A stretch of DNA of 34,386 bases from an uncultured Porphyromonas sp. (GTDB lineage Bacteria > Bacteroidota > Bacteroidia > Bacteroidales > Porphyromonadaceae), in assembly GCF_900541275.1 (NCBI RefSeq), contig NZ_UQJH01000017.1, positions 1 through 34,386 of the forward strand. Reading direction: 5' to 3'. Shown one piece after another: positions 8,098-15,567 of this stretch. The position numbers were made by a program, and so were the translations under genes. Under the pieces are notes generated by a model. It did no database searches. It worked only from the letters and a program-made list of their open reading frames with translations, and was not told where the DNA came from. How positions within the stretch are numbered: the stretch's first letter is position 1; each line of letters starts with the position of its first letter.

Positions 8098-9129
8098 ATG
8101 ATGAACCTAAGTAACGCAATCAAGGATGCCCTCCACAGGCATCAGATCGAGGAGACTGATCTCCTCTGCCTACAGATCTCGGACGAGGTCCTCGACAGGA
8201 TCGTCGCCGGTCGCAAGCGGGTGGACTTCCGCGAGCTCACCGAGTACTACGAGCAATTGCTCTTCCCGAGCTTCGATGAGAGTCTCCCCTCGACGAGGCT
8301 TCCCAGGCCCTACAAGGTGGTACTCTTCCAGAGTACGTCGCCTGAGGGGACACGCTCGACCCTCGTGCGTCTCCCTCAGATCCACTTTAGTGACGAGGAG
8401 CGTCAGCTGTACGATCGAAGCGAGAGCCCCGTGATCCTCGACTACTACGGCGTAGAGGAGGGTGAGACGGAGGAGATGGCCGACATCGTCGGTGACGAGA
8501 TCGCCCAGGAGGCGTACAATGAGGGACTGGAGGATCAGGACCCCTTCTTCGCCATTCTCCTCGGTGAGGTGCTGCTGGATGAGGATCCCGAGAGGGAGCA
8601 GAAGGAGGAGCGCTGGCGGCAGATCCGCGAGGAGGGCCCGCAATTTGAGCAGCTGATCGACACGGAGGCATCGCCCCTCCCCGAGGAGGTGGCGGAGATG
8701 CTTCGTCAGTACAACCTCGCTCCGGATGAGGTGCTGCGCCTCGAGGTGAAGCGAAGCCACTTCGGTGAGATCCTTAAGGATAAGTGCTACCTCGCCATCC
8801 TGGCTCCCACGAGCGACTTTATGGAGGCTATCCTCATCCCTGGGACCAAGTCCGTGAAGCCCTATCGGGCGATCCTCTTTGAGACGCGTGACGAGGAGCC
8901 GACGCGCTACGCTCTGACCTCACTCTTCCTCCCCACTGAGGAGGAGCTGGAGGAGGGGATGCCAGATGAGCCACTCGTGATCGTCTATCGGGGGGACAGT
9001 AAGGGGGAGATCACCACACCGGAGGATGCACTGGGAGTCACCCTCGCAGCTGCTATCTATGAGCGGGGTCTGGTGGAGCGGGATGACTTTGCCGTCATTC
9101 CCACCAATGAGCTCCTCGCCTCCCTCTGA
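8098..9129 (+). CDS. Acidic protein of unknown function, internally duplicated
   Basis: 343 residues, very rich in Glu and Asp, with no signal peptide or membrane segment, so probably cytoplasmic. I do not recognise the family. The two halves appear to be repeats of one another. PYKVVLFQSTSPEGTRSTL (from ~75) aligns with PYRAILFETRDEEPTRYAL (from ~250). PVILDYYG aligns with PLVIVYRG. IAQEAYNEGLEDQDPFFAIL aligns with LAAAIYERGLVERDDFAVIP. An N-terminal helix-rich part (LSNAIKDALHRH) matches LPEEVAEMLRQY. Each unit is thus about 160 residues, predicted alpha/beta. A second Met follows the first, so the start could be 8101. It has its own likely promoter at 8058 and no operon partner closer than 50 bp. 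Coding is well supported by length and codon bias; the function is unknown. Confidence 0.75.
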   Translation: MMNLSNAIKDALHRHQIEETDLLCLQISDEVLDRIVAGRKRVDFRELTEYYEQLLFPSFDESLPSTRLPRPYKVVLFQSTSPEGTRSTLVRLPQIHFSDEERQLYDRSESPVILDYYGVEEGETEEMADIVGDEIAQEAYNEGLEDQDPFFAILLGEVLLDEDPEREQKEERWRQIREEGPQFEQLIDTEASPLPEEVAEMLRQYNLAPDEVLRLEVKRSHFGEILKDKCYLAILAPTSDFMEAILIPGTKSVKPYRAILFETRDEEPTRYALTSLFLPTEEELEEGMPDEPLVIVYRGDSKGEITTPEDALGVTLAAAIYERGLVERDDFAVIPTNELLASL

Positions 9130-9178
9130 CACACGCTACAGTCGGCATTGACTTTTGATATAAAGAAGAATTGCTCCT

Positions 9179-9445
9179 ATGACTCCGGAGGAATTAGAGT
9201 TTGCTCGTACGTTCACTGATAGAGAGGTGATGTCAAGTGCCATTAGTCAGCTTAGAGCGATGGCGATCGATGAATACTATGCGACCACCGACGAGAGTGA
9301 GAGGAAGGAGCTCGAGAAGCGTCAGCTGCTCCTGGAGTTTGAGTCCAGAGCTGTCTTGGGAGACGATGATATATCACATAGCATACGGGACAAGGTGATC
9401 AACCTCTATGGTCCGATGCTACGGAAGCTCAATGGTGTGGAGTGA
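9179..9445 (+). CDS. Small hypothetical protein
   Basis: 88 residues, charged and predicted mostly helical (MTPEELEFARTFTDREVM at the start, then a Glu/Lys/Arg-rich helix around residues 35-60). No signal peptide, membrane segment or known motif. It lies 50 bp after the acidic duplicated protein and may share its transcript. The family is not recognised. The coding call rests on amino-acid composition and a clean ATG. Confidence 0.5.
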   Translation: MTPEELEFARTFTDREVMSSAISQLRAMAIDEYYATTDESERKELEKRQLLLEFESRAVLGDDDISHSIRDKVINLYGPMLRKLNGVE

Positions 9446-9555
9446 TGTAGTGCACGTCTGCGTGGGGACTTTGAGGGCTTGTTGACCTAGTTGGATAGGA
9501 GACTATATTATGCGGACTACTCTGAGAGTTGCCTTACGACCTCTGAGTATGGTCT

Positions 9556-9849
9556 ATGTCACCCATTGATATGATACAGAGTGATCGAGTGCTTAGCTGC
9601 TTCAGGTATTTCTTCCTCGGGCTGGCTGTAGTCTATGGGGGCTACTGGATCCTTGCCACGTTTGTCTTCAGAGACTGGTATATGAGCAAGCCCCTTGACG
9701 CACTGTTTTTCGTATTCTGTGCCGGCTATTGCCTCCTCCACGAGCGGGCTGATCGGTTGCATAAGATAGTCTGGACAAGTCTAATGCTCTTGCTTGGGCT
9801 TCTTAGGGTCATCGGACGGGGGCAAATGAAAATCGTCTACCAGCAGTAG
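9556..9849 (+). CDS. Small predicted membrane protein
   Basis: 97 residues with about three hydrophobic segments (approximately 15-37, 47-63 and 70-86). The start at 9556 gives MSPIDMIQ; an internal ATG at 9571 is also possible. No recognised family. It lies between the small hypothetical gene and a cluster of palindromes, with no clear promoter. Coding is plausible because of the regular hydrophobic pattern, but it is not certain. Confidence 0.45.
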   Translation: MSPIDMIQSDRVLSCFRYFFLGLAVVYGGYWILATFVFRDWYMSKPLDALFFVFCAGYCLLHERADRLHKIVWTSLMLLLGLLRVIGRGQMKIVYQQ

Positions 9850-9853
9850 AGCT

Positions 9854-10078
9854 GCATCCGAAGGATGCCCGTTCCATAGGCATCGGTCGAGTCACGTAGT
9901 GGCGAAGACCGATGTAAGGGGAGTGGTTAATATACGCCACGACCCCTTGCGGGTCGCCGAGTGAGGGAGTTTCGGCGACCCACAAGGGGGTCGTGGGTGG
10001 TAGGGGCGTGTCTCGGCACATCGGTCACCGCTTCGCGGATGACCGATGCCTATGGAGCGAGCACCCGCAAGGGGTGCT
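9854..10078. repeat. Dense cluster of nested palindromes
   Basis: At least five inverted repeats are packed here. They are: 9854-9868 (GCATCC with GGATGC); an outer 16-bp perfect pair 9873-9888 with 10041-10056; a ~24-bp near-perfect stem 9937-9960 with 9972-9996; 10019-10027 with 10040-10048; and 10060-10066 with 10072-10078. The 8-mer CATCGGTC and its complement GACCGATG each occur twice (9881, 10019; 9907, 10041), so alternative pairings compete. No reading frame is convincing. It could be a REP-like or structured-RNA element. Confidence 0.75.
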
Positions 10079-10379
10079 TCGTCCCCAACCCTTCACAATG
10101 AGTTGGATGTCTTCAGTACCCTTCAAATGCGTCACCCCTGATATAAGGACTCACTTTGCTGTCGTTGTGCTATGATCTGACGGGATGAAATCCGAGTGAT
10201 TAGTCGCCGAAGAAGGTCAGTACTCTTGGTTTGTCAATCAGGAGATCATACGAGACTTTGCCCTCTCGCTGTGATGGCATCTTTGCAGCCGTACTTAGTA
10301 CTCGGAGGAGTGGCTTGGGAGCCTGCGGAAGTGGTACCGCATATCCTCACTTATCACTGGGATAGCAGGACGAAGACTA
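10079..10379. other. Intergenic region between palindromes and the Hip module
   Basis: No gene is supported. The main content is direct repeat copy A (10184-10310). The stretch 10311-10379 shows nothing recognisable beyond the end of the downstream toxin gene. Confidence 0.5.
10184..10310 (+). repeat. Direct repeat A, resembling the prfC 3' end
   Basis: 127 bp aligning without gaps to 12018-12144, with 23 mismatches by hand count (about 82% identity), in the same orientation. Its last 15 bases before 10311 include the complement of the last codons and stop of prfC. The similarity stops sharply after 10310, where real prfC sequence continues in the other copy. It forms the left border of the HipBST-like module. 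Confidence 0.8.
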
Positions 10380-11321
10380 CTATATCGCGCTGATATTCTT
10401 AGCTATAAGTGCGATAAATGACTCTTTCATATCATCCGGAAGCGTAGACTCTTGGATGAAGTCGTACCACTGCTCTGCGACCTGAGTAAACTTTGAGAAT
10501 GAGTTCTCGATGACCTTGTCGGGGATACCGGAGTCCTTCATCGCCCTTGTGAAGTGCTCCTTCCTTAGCTTGCCCTTCTTCCCGCATAGCGTGAGCGCCA
10601 GCTCCTCTGTGTCTTCCGGCAGCACAAGTTTGGTGGAGAGTAGGTCGTACGCCGGAGTCAGTTGATAGCCGGCAGCCCTCTGAGGTCGGTAGAGTGAGAA
10701 GTTCTTCAGGTGCATATCGGAGTTGCCGACCATCCAGGAGAAGAGCACAACTTCCCAATAGCTGAGTAGGTCAAAGGTGGGTCTGGAGGAGTACTGTCGC
10801 AGGACCTTGGCTACTTGCTCATAAGAGCCCCTGTACTTGTGCTCCGTGAGCTTGTTGCTGAGCTGACAGAAGTCTTCCATCGGGAGTTTCTCACCTTTTT
10901 CAGTTCGGTCAATCCTCCGCGTGATATAGCTGAGCTCGCCATCTTTCATCCGGATCAGCCCATGGGGGACCACATCTATCCTCGCCATCTCGGCGAGATG
11001 CATAGTCACATCCTCCAGCTCAGGGAGGTGCCTATATCTGTCCGTCTGTGGCTTGAGGATATAGCGCCCCCATAGACCCACCACGGTAAGCCGATCCGGC
11101 ACCCCCTTTTCTCCTTTATCTATATCAAGGGAAAGCTTTGGCTGGACGCCGGTCAGTGTGGTCTGACTCTTGATGATCTCAGTGGCCAGCTGCGAGATAC
11201 TCCCTCGGTCAAAGTCAAGCGTGGGAGGCGTAGTCGTCCCAAAGAGCCTACGAGAACAGGCAGGGTGATAGCTCACAACCCCCTCGGGGAGCTCGTCATA
11301 GCAAATCAAACACCGACTCAT
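10380..11321 (-). CDS. hipT: HipT-like serine/threonine kinase toxin (short HipA)
   Basis: 313 residues. It is a HipA-family kinase lacking the usual N-terminal subdomain, which is instead encoded by the separate upstream gene. That gene split is the hallmark of the tripartite HipBST systems, where HipT is the toxin. An N-terminal zinc-finger-like motif is visible (C4, C7, H19, C22). The Gly-rich loop is TTLTGVQPKLSL (53-64). The ATP-binding lysine is probably K90 (YILKP). The catalytic segment is GNSDMHLKN (199-207) with D202, and the metal-binding Asp is in PAYD (D226). In the Gly-rich loop Thr55 and Thr57 stand where E. coli HipT has its autophosphorylated Ser-Ile-Ser. It overlaps hipS by 4 bp (ATGA), so translation is probably coupled. 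E. coli HipT phosphorylates TrpS; the target here is unknown. Confidence 0.85.
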   Translation of the reverse strand: MSRCLICYDELPEGVVSYHPACSRRLFGTTTPPTLDFDRGSISQLATEIIKSQTTLTGVQPKLSLDIDKGEKGVPDRLTVVGLWGRYILKPQTDRYRHLPELEDVTMHLAEMARIDVVPHGLIRMKDGELSYITRRIDRTEKGEKLPMEDFCQLSNKLTEHKYRGSYEQVAKVLRQYSSRPTFDLLSYWEVVLFSWMVGNSDMHLKNFSLYRPQRAAGYQLTPAYDLLSTKLVLPEDTEELALTLCGKKGKLRKEHFTRAMKDSGIPDKVIENSFSKFTQVAEQWYDFIQESTLPDDMKESFIALIAKNISAI

Positions 11322-11641
11322 AACACTTCCTTAGGCACAATGCTTACAGCTCCTATGCAATCCCTACAGCAAGCGAGCAACAAGGACATCCTATCCCTGC
11401 TGTCGATCTTCCAATTTCGCTCAGCAATATTCAGTAGCCACCCCTCCGGGATCAGGCCATCAAAGAATGGAAAGAGCACCTTGTCCGTAAAGCACTCGCT
11501 CGTCAATGGTAGCGTGAGGCTTATTGCTTCGGCATCCTCAGAAGCAAGATAGGCTGTGTCATAACAAAATCGATAACCCTCGTCGCTCTCAGTCAGGATG
11601 CCGGCTAATCGGTCGTATAGATATACTTCTGCCTGCTTCAT
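11318..11641 (-). CDS. hipS: HipS-like antitoxin (free HipA N-subdomain)
   Basis: 107 residues matching the HipA N-terminal subdomain 1: YLYDRLAGIL near the start, a central SLTLPLTSECF, then FPFFDGLIPEGWLL. In fused HipA proteins this domain precedes the kinase; here it is separate, as in HipBST, where HipS binds and neutralises HipT. It overlaps both neighbours by 4 bp (with hipB at 11638-11641 and hipT at 11318-11321). That suggests one transcript and coupled translation in the order B-S-T. Functional assignment is by homology and gene order. Confidence 0.82.
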   Translation of the reverse strand: MKQAEVYLYDRLAGILTESDEGYRFCYDTAYLASEDAEAISLTLPLTSECFTDKVLFPFFDGLIPEGWLLNIAERNWKIDSRDRMSLLLACCRDCIGAVSIVPKEVL

Positions 11642-11844
11642 GGCTCACTTCCATTCTTTGCCTGCACACCCACCTCAGCGTCAAAGAGAGCAAGGACTTG
11701 ATTTGCTTTGTCGAGACGAATGGTCGGCTTACCTGCCTCCAACTCACGGACAAAGCGGATGCCAACCCCAGTCTTCATACTGAGATCCAGCTGAGTCAGC
11801 CCGTACTCCTTGCGTTTCTCCCTCACAAATTCTGCAATGGTCAT
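11638..11844 (-). CDS. hipB: HipB-like XRE-family repressor
   Basis: 68 residues, almost entirely a Cro/C1-type helix-turn-helix. LTQLDLSMKTGVGIRFVREL forms the HTH at about 16-35, followed by the typical ELEAGKPTIRLDKANQVLALF. It is the first gene of the hipB-hipS-hipT operon and probably binds the promoter through the TTATACCCGA repeats just upstream. Length and sequence fit HipB autorepressors. Confidence 0.85.
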   Translation of the reverse strand: MTIAEFVREKRKEYGLTQLDLSMKTGVGIRFVRELEAGKPTIRLDKANQVLALFDAEVGVQAKNGSEP

Positions 11845-11855
11845 ATCTGCTAAAA

Positions 11856-11976
11856 TTATACCCGATCTGGATGATTACGCGGTAAATATACGCTTTCTGC
11901 CTGAAATAACACCTTTCGGGTATAAAACGACTCGCTTTGCTCCAAAAATAATAGCAAACGCCCCTATCGGGTATAA
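11856..11976 (-). promoter_or_regulatory. Probable HipB operators (three TTATACCCGA repeats)
   Basis: The 10-mer TTATACCCGA occurs at 11856-11865, and its exact reverse complement TCGGGTATAA at 11916-11925 and 11967-11976. All three lie within 135 bp upstream of hipB and flank the putative -7 box. A repeated, mixed-orientation 10-mer before an XRE gene is the expected form of an autoregulatory operator. Confidence 0.65.
11943..11950 (-). promoter_or_regulatory. hipBST promoter -7 box
   Basis: Reads TATTTTTG on the minus strand, matching TAnnTTTG. It lies between the operator repeats, about 100 bp upstream of the hipB start, and no good -33 box is visible. It overlaps the T tract of the prfC terminator. 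Confidence 0.35.
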
Positions 11977-11995
11977 TACGATGGGGGCGTTTGCT
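11953..11995 (-). terminator. prfC operon terminator
   Basis: Perfect 12-bp stem (AGCAAACGCCCC at 11953-11964 with its complement at 11984-11995) and a 19-base loop. On the minus strand it is followed by ATTATTTTTGG. It is well placed, 134 bp after the prfC stop, to end the greA-prfC transcript. One hipB operator repeat sits in the loop. Confidence 0.7.
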
Positions 11996-12017
11996 GTCTT
12001 ACTACTACTGTCTTGCG

Positions 12018-12144
12018 GATGAAATCCGAATGATCAGTCGCCGACGAAGCTCGGCGCTATTGGTCTGTCAAAGAGGAGACTATACGAGACAATGCCTCCT
12101 CGCTGCGATAGTATCTTGCCAGCCGTTCTTAGTACTCGGAGGAG
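12018..12144 (+). repeat. Direct repeat B (prfC 3' end and downstream)
   Basis: Right-hand copy of the 127-bp repeat (partner 10184-10310). It covers the last few prfC codons, the stop at 12129-12131 and about 110 bp downstream. The HipBST-like module lies between the two copies. Confidence 0.8.
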
Positions 12145-13709
12145 AAGTGGAAGGTGACCTTGGGGAACTCCTGCTGCGACATGCTGAGCATGTAGGCGGA
12201 GTCGGCGAGGTAGACATCCCGTCCCTGGGTGTCGGTCGCCATATAGGGCGCCTTGCGTCGCTTGAAGTCCTCCAGCACGGCCGGATCATCGCACTCGATC
12301 CAGCACGCCTTGTAGAGGCTGAGCGGCTCCCAGCGACACTTCGCCTGATACTCGTGGAGGAGGCGGTACTCGATCACCTCAAACTGTAGCTGCCCCACAG
12401 TGCCGATGATCGTGCGACCGTTGTAGGTGCTGGTGAAGAGCTGCGCCACGCCCTCGCCCATCAGCTGGTCGATGCCCTTGTGGAGCTGCTTCGTCTTCAT
12501 CGGGTCGGCATTCTCGATGTACTTGAAGAGCTCGGGGGAGAAGCTGGGGAGCCCGCGGAAGTGGAGTTCCTCGCCGCACGTCAGGGAGTCCCCGATGCGG
12601 AAGTTACCGGTGTCGGGCAGACCGACGATGTCTCCGGCATAGGCGTCCTCTACGATCTCCTTCCGCTGCGCCATGAAGGCGGTGGGGCTGCTGAAGCGGA
12701 AGTCTCGCCCGAGGCGCACGTGGTGGTAATTGGTATTCCGCCGGAAGACCCCGGAGCAGATCTTGACAAAGGCGATGCTGGAGCGGTGGTTGGGATCCAT
12801 ATTGGCGTGGATCTTGAAGACAAAGCCGGTGAAGTCTGGCTCCTCAGGTCTCACGATCCGCTCCTCAGCCTTGGTGGGTCGGGGTGAGGGGGCGATGCGG
12901 ACAAAAGTGTCGAGCATCTCCTTGATGCCGAAGTTATTGAGCGCTGAGCCGAAGAATACCGGCGCCAGCTGCGCAGCGAGGTATTTCTCCTCATCCATCG
13001 GTGGGTAGACCCCTCCGATCAGCTCGAGGTCGGTCAGCAGGTGCTCCGCCTGCTCCTCGGTGGCATACTTAAGCAGCTCGGGGGAGTGGATGTCCACCTC
13101 CACGCGGCTGGAGACGTGGCTCTTGTCCTGAGGATTGAAGACCTCGAGGTCGTCCTTGGCGATGTTGTAGACCCCGCGGAAGCGGTCCCCGCAGTCGATC
13201 GGCCAAGAGAGCGGTGTGACGGCGATCTGCAGCTCCTGCTCCAGCTCATCGAGGAGGTCAAAGGGGCTTTGCGCTTCGCGGTCCATCTTATTGACGAAGA
13301 CGATCACCGGGGTCTGCCTCAGGCGGCAGACCTGCATCAGCTTCTTCGTCTGCGCCTCCACGCCGCGCGCCCCGTCGATCACGATGATGACCGAGTCGAC
13401 GGCGGTGAGGGTGCGGAAGGTGTCCTCGGCGAAGTCCTGGTGTCCCGGGGTATCGAGGATATTGATCTTATAGTCCTCGTACTCAAAGCCCATCACCGAG
13501 GTGGCGACGGAGATGCCGCGCTGCTTCTCGATCTCCATCCAGTCGGAGGTGGCGGAGCGGCGGATCTTATTGCTCTTGACCGCCCCGGCGACGTGGATCG
13601 CCCCTCCGAAGAGGAGGAGCTTCTCGGTGAGGGTGGTCTTACCGGCATCGGGGTGAGCGATGACGGCAAAGGTGCGTCGGCGGGCTATCTCTTCTGTAAA
13701 GTCTTTCAT
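12129..13709 (-). CDS. prfC: Peptide chain release factor 3 (RF3)
   Basis: 526 residues, full length for RF3, a translational GTPase that removes RF1/RF2 from the ribosome after termination. The GTPase motifs are clear: AHPDAGKTT (18-26), DTPGH (86-90) and NKMD (140-143), with the RGISV switch region near 64. Domain II and the RF3 C-terminal domain follow. It is the last gene of the greA-HIT-DUF4924-rmlD-prfC run; its start codon directly abuts the rmlD stop. The final codons are duplicated in the repeat at 10184-10310. It is followed by a strong terminator (11953-11995). Confidence 0.97.
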   Translation of the reverse strand: MKDFTEEIARRRTFAVIAHPDAGKTTLTEKLLLFGGAIHVAGAVKSNKIRRSATSDWMEIEKQRGISVATSVMGFEYEDYKINILDTPGHQDFAEDTFRTLTAVDSVIIVIDGARGVEAQTKKLMQVCRLRQTPVIVFVNKMDREAQSPFDLLDELEQELQIAVTPLSWPIDCGDRFRGVYNIAKDDLEVFNPQDKSHVSSRVEVDIHSPELLKYATEEQAEHLLTDLELIGGVYPPMDEEKYLAAQLAPVFFGSALNNFGIKEMLDTFVRIAPSPRPTKAEERIVRPEEPDFTGFVFKIHANMDPNHRSSIAFVKICSGVFRRNTNYHHVRLGRDFRFSSPTAFMAQRKEIVEDAYAGDIVGLPDTGNFRIGDSLTCGEELHFRGLPSFSPELFKYIENADPMKTKQLHKGIDQLMGEGVAQLFTSTYNGRTIIGTVGQLQFEVIEYRLLHEYQAKCRWEPLSLYKACWIECDDPAVLEDFKRRKAPYMATDTQGRDVYLADSAYMLSMSQQEFPKVTFHFSSEY

Positions 13710-14630
13710 TTATCGCTGTGTGTCGCGGTCGATGACCTCCTGGAGCGCCTCTTCCCAGGGGCGGAGCAGGTCAGGGTAATACTTCTGGATCTTCTCGGTG
13801 GAGAGAGCGCTGTAGTGCGGTCTCGAGGCAGGTAGTGCGAGGTCGGCCTGAGTGATGGGGCTGATCGGGTAGTCCTCACGGCCGGTGAGGAGCCGGGCGA
13901 TGGTCTCTGCGAAGTGGTACCGCGAGGTCTCGCCCAGGTCTGCCACGTGGTACAGCCCATAGGGTAGGGGATCGGGAGCCTCGGGGTCGGTGAGACCGTC
14001 CAGCAGTCGACCGATCACGCGGGCGAGAGTCAGCGTCGAGGTGGGAGACCCTACCTCATCGGTGACGCAGCGGATCGGCTCCCCCGCCTCCACCTTTTTC
14101 CTTATGGAGCGGTAAAAGCTCCGCCCCCACGACGCCGGCCCGTAGAGCCAGGCGGTGCGGAGGATGTAGCTCTCCGGATGGTTGGCGATGAGGAAGTGGT
14201 CGGCGTCAGCCTTTGACTTCCCATACCTGTTGATGGGGTCTGCCACATCCTCCTCTACATAGGGCATAGTGGACTCCGCATTGCCCCCAAAGACGTAGTC
14301 CGTGCTGATCTGCACGATCGGGAGGTGAGGCCTCAGCTCGTGGAGTTGCATCAAGCAGAGGGTATTGGTCTCGAAGAGCTCGTCCTCGGAGAGCGTCTCC
14401 GCCCCGTCCACAGCGGTGTATGCGGCGCAATTGATCACCACATCAGGCTCCCTCTCCCGGAGGAAGCGGGATAGCTGACCAAATGCGGTCAGGTCCACCT
14501 CCGCCCTCGTCGTCAGCACTCGGTCGTAGTGCGCCGACTCGGGGAGCAGATGGCTGAGCGCCGTGCCCAGCTGCCCGGAGGCGCCAGTGATCCATACGAG
14601 CGGGCGCTCGCTCCCCATAGGCTCACTCAT
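13710..14630 (-). CDS. rfbD: dTDP-4-dehydrorhamnose reductase (RmlD)
   Basis: 306 residues. It catalyses the last step of dTDP-L-rhamnose synthesis, reducing dTDP-4-dehydrorhamnose with NAD(P)H. The Rossmann motif GASGQLG is at 16-22, the STDYVF segment at 109-114, and the YxxxK catalytic pair at Y136/K140. Length fits the family. It overlaps the upstream DUF4924 gene by 4 bp and directly abuts prfC, so it is cotranscribed with housekeeping genes. The other rhamnose genes (rmlA, B, C) are not in this window. Confidence 0.93.
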   Translation of the reverse strand: MSEPMGSERPLVWITGASGQLGTALSHLLPESAHYDRVLTTRAEVDLTAFGQLSRFLREREPDVVINCAAYTAVDGAETLSEDELFETNTLCLMQLHELRPHLPIVQISTDYVFGGNAESTMPYVEEDVADPINRYGKSKADADHFLIANHPESYILRTAWLYGPASWGRSFYRSIRKKVEAGEPIRCVTDEVGSPTSTLTLARVIGRLLDGLTDPEAPDPLPYGLYHVADLGETSRYHFAETIARLLTGREDYPISPITQADLALPASRPHYSALSTEKIQKYYPDLLRPWEEALQEVIDRDTQR

Positions 14631-15160
14631 GACTCCTCCTCGCTCGTGCGAAATCGGTCTGCCAGCAGGGCGAGGAAGGTGCTCAGCTGCCTCATCCCCC
14701 GGATGGTCTCCTCCGACACCTCGCGCCCCTGCTCCCGCAGTTGCACGTAGCCGTAGAGACCGATCAGGGCGGTCTCCACCTCGCCGTGGCTCCCCCCGGC
14801 GCCCTTGTCGCGGAGCTGGACGATGGCGGGGAGGGCGGCGTAGTAGAGCGTGGCGAAGAGGGTCTCAGACTTATCCCTCAGCAGCTCCGAGGAGAGCGCC
14901 TCGAGCCGGGCGATCAGCTCGGTGAGCGAGCTCAGGTGCCCCTGCTCGAGGATCCCCTCCTCCCGCATCTGCCGGGCGAGGGAGAGGTACCACTCCTCCA
15001 CCTCCCGCCGCTGCTCCTCAGAGCAGTCGTATCCCCGCTCTATGTAGCGATGGATCTCCGAGGGATCGAAGTGCAGTGCCCGGAGGATATCCTCCACCTG
15101 CCACATGTAGAGCAGGTACTCGGCAATGTTCTCGTGCCTCTTCTGCTTAGCGACAAACAT
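14627..15160 (-). CDS. DUF4924 family protein
   Basis: 177 residues. The N-terminus MFVAKQKRHENIAEYLLYMW is characteristic of DUF4924, a Bacteroidetes family of unknown function. It is predicted all-helical and cytoplasmic, with no signal peptide. It lies between the HIT gene (3-bp gap) and rmlD (4-bp overlap), so it is translated within the same operon. No catalytic motif is obvious. Confidence 0.85.
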   Translation of the reverse strand: MFVAKQKRHENIAEYLLYMWQVEDILRALHFDPSEIHRYIERGYDCSEEQRREVEEWYLSLARQMREEGILEQGHLSSLTELIARLEALSSELLRDKSETLFATLYYAALPAIVQLRDKGAGGSHGEVETALIGLYGYVQLREQGREVSEETIRGMRQLSTFLALLADRFRTSEEES

Positions 15161-15163
15161 CCC

Positions 15164-15553
15164 TCAGAGTCTCTCGCGGATCTGCTGTGCCACCTCCTCC
15201 AGCTCCTCGTCCGTCATGGAGACATGCTCGCCGTGGAAGTCGGCATCGCTCTCGCTATTGATCGGAATCAGGTGCAGGTGGGCATGATTGACCTCCAGCC
15301 CGAGGACGACAGCAGCCACCTTGCGGCAGCCACTCATCTCCCGGATGGCGGTGGAGATCTTCTTTGCGAAGCTCATCAGGCTCGCCAGCTCCTCATCGGT
15401 GAGGTCAAAGAAGTAGTCTACCTCCCGCTTCGGAACTACGAGCGTATGCCCTGGGCGAAGGGGGTTGATGTCAAGGAAGGCATAGTTGTGCTCATCCTCG
15501 GCGATCTTGTGGCTGGGGATCTCTCCCCGGATGATTTTGCTAAAGATGGTCAT
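15164..15553 (-). CDS. HIT family nucleotide-binding hydrolase
   Basis: 129 residues. A histidine-triad protein of the Hint/HinT type, which hydrolyses nucleotide phosphoramidates or related adenylates. The triad NHAHLHLIP gives H90, H92 and H94. The N-terminal FSKIIRGEIPSHKI and FLDINPLRPGHTLVVPK are standard for the family. It lies 14 bp after greA in the same operon, a common pairing in Bacteroidetes by my recollection. The exact substrate is unknown. Confidence 0.95.
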   Translation of the reverse strand: MTIFSKIIRGEIPSHKIAEDEHNYAFLDINPLRPGHTLVVPKREVDYFFDLTDEELASLMSFAKKISTAIREMSGCRKVAAVVLGLEVNHAHLHLIPINSESDADFHGEHVSMTDEELEEVAQQIRERL

Positions 15554-15567
15554 AGCGTAGGGTAGGC

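Noticed and set aside
10380..11844. Broken hipA split by a frameshift
   Set aside because: The N-domain and kinase are joined by a clean ATGA overlap with intact ends, and the kinase has its own Cys-rich N-terminus. This matches the natural three-gene HipBST layout, not a damaged fused gene.
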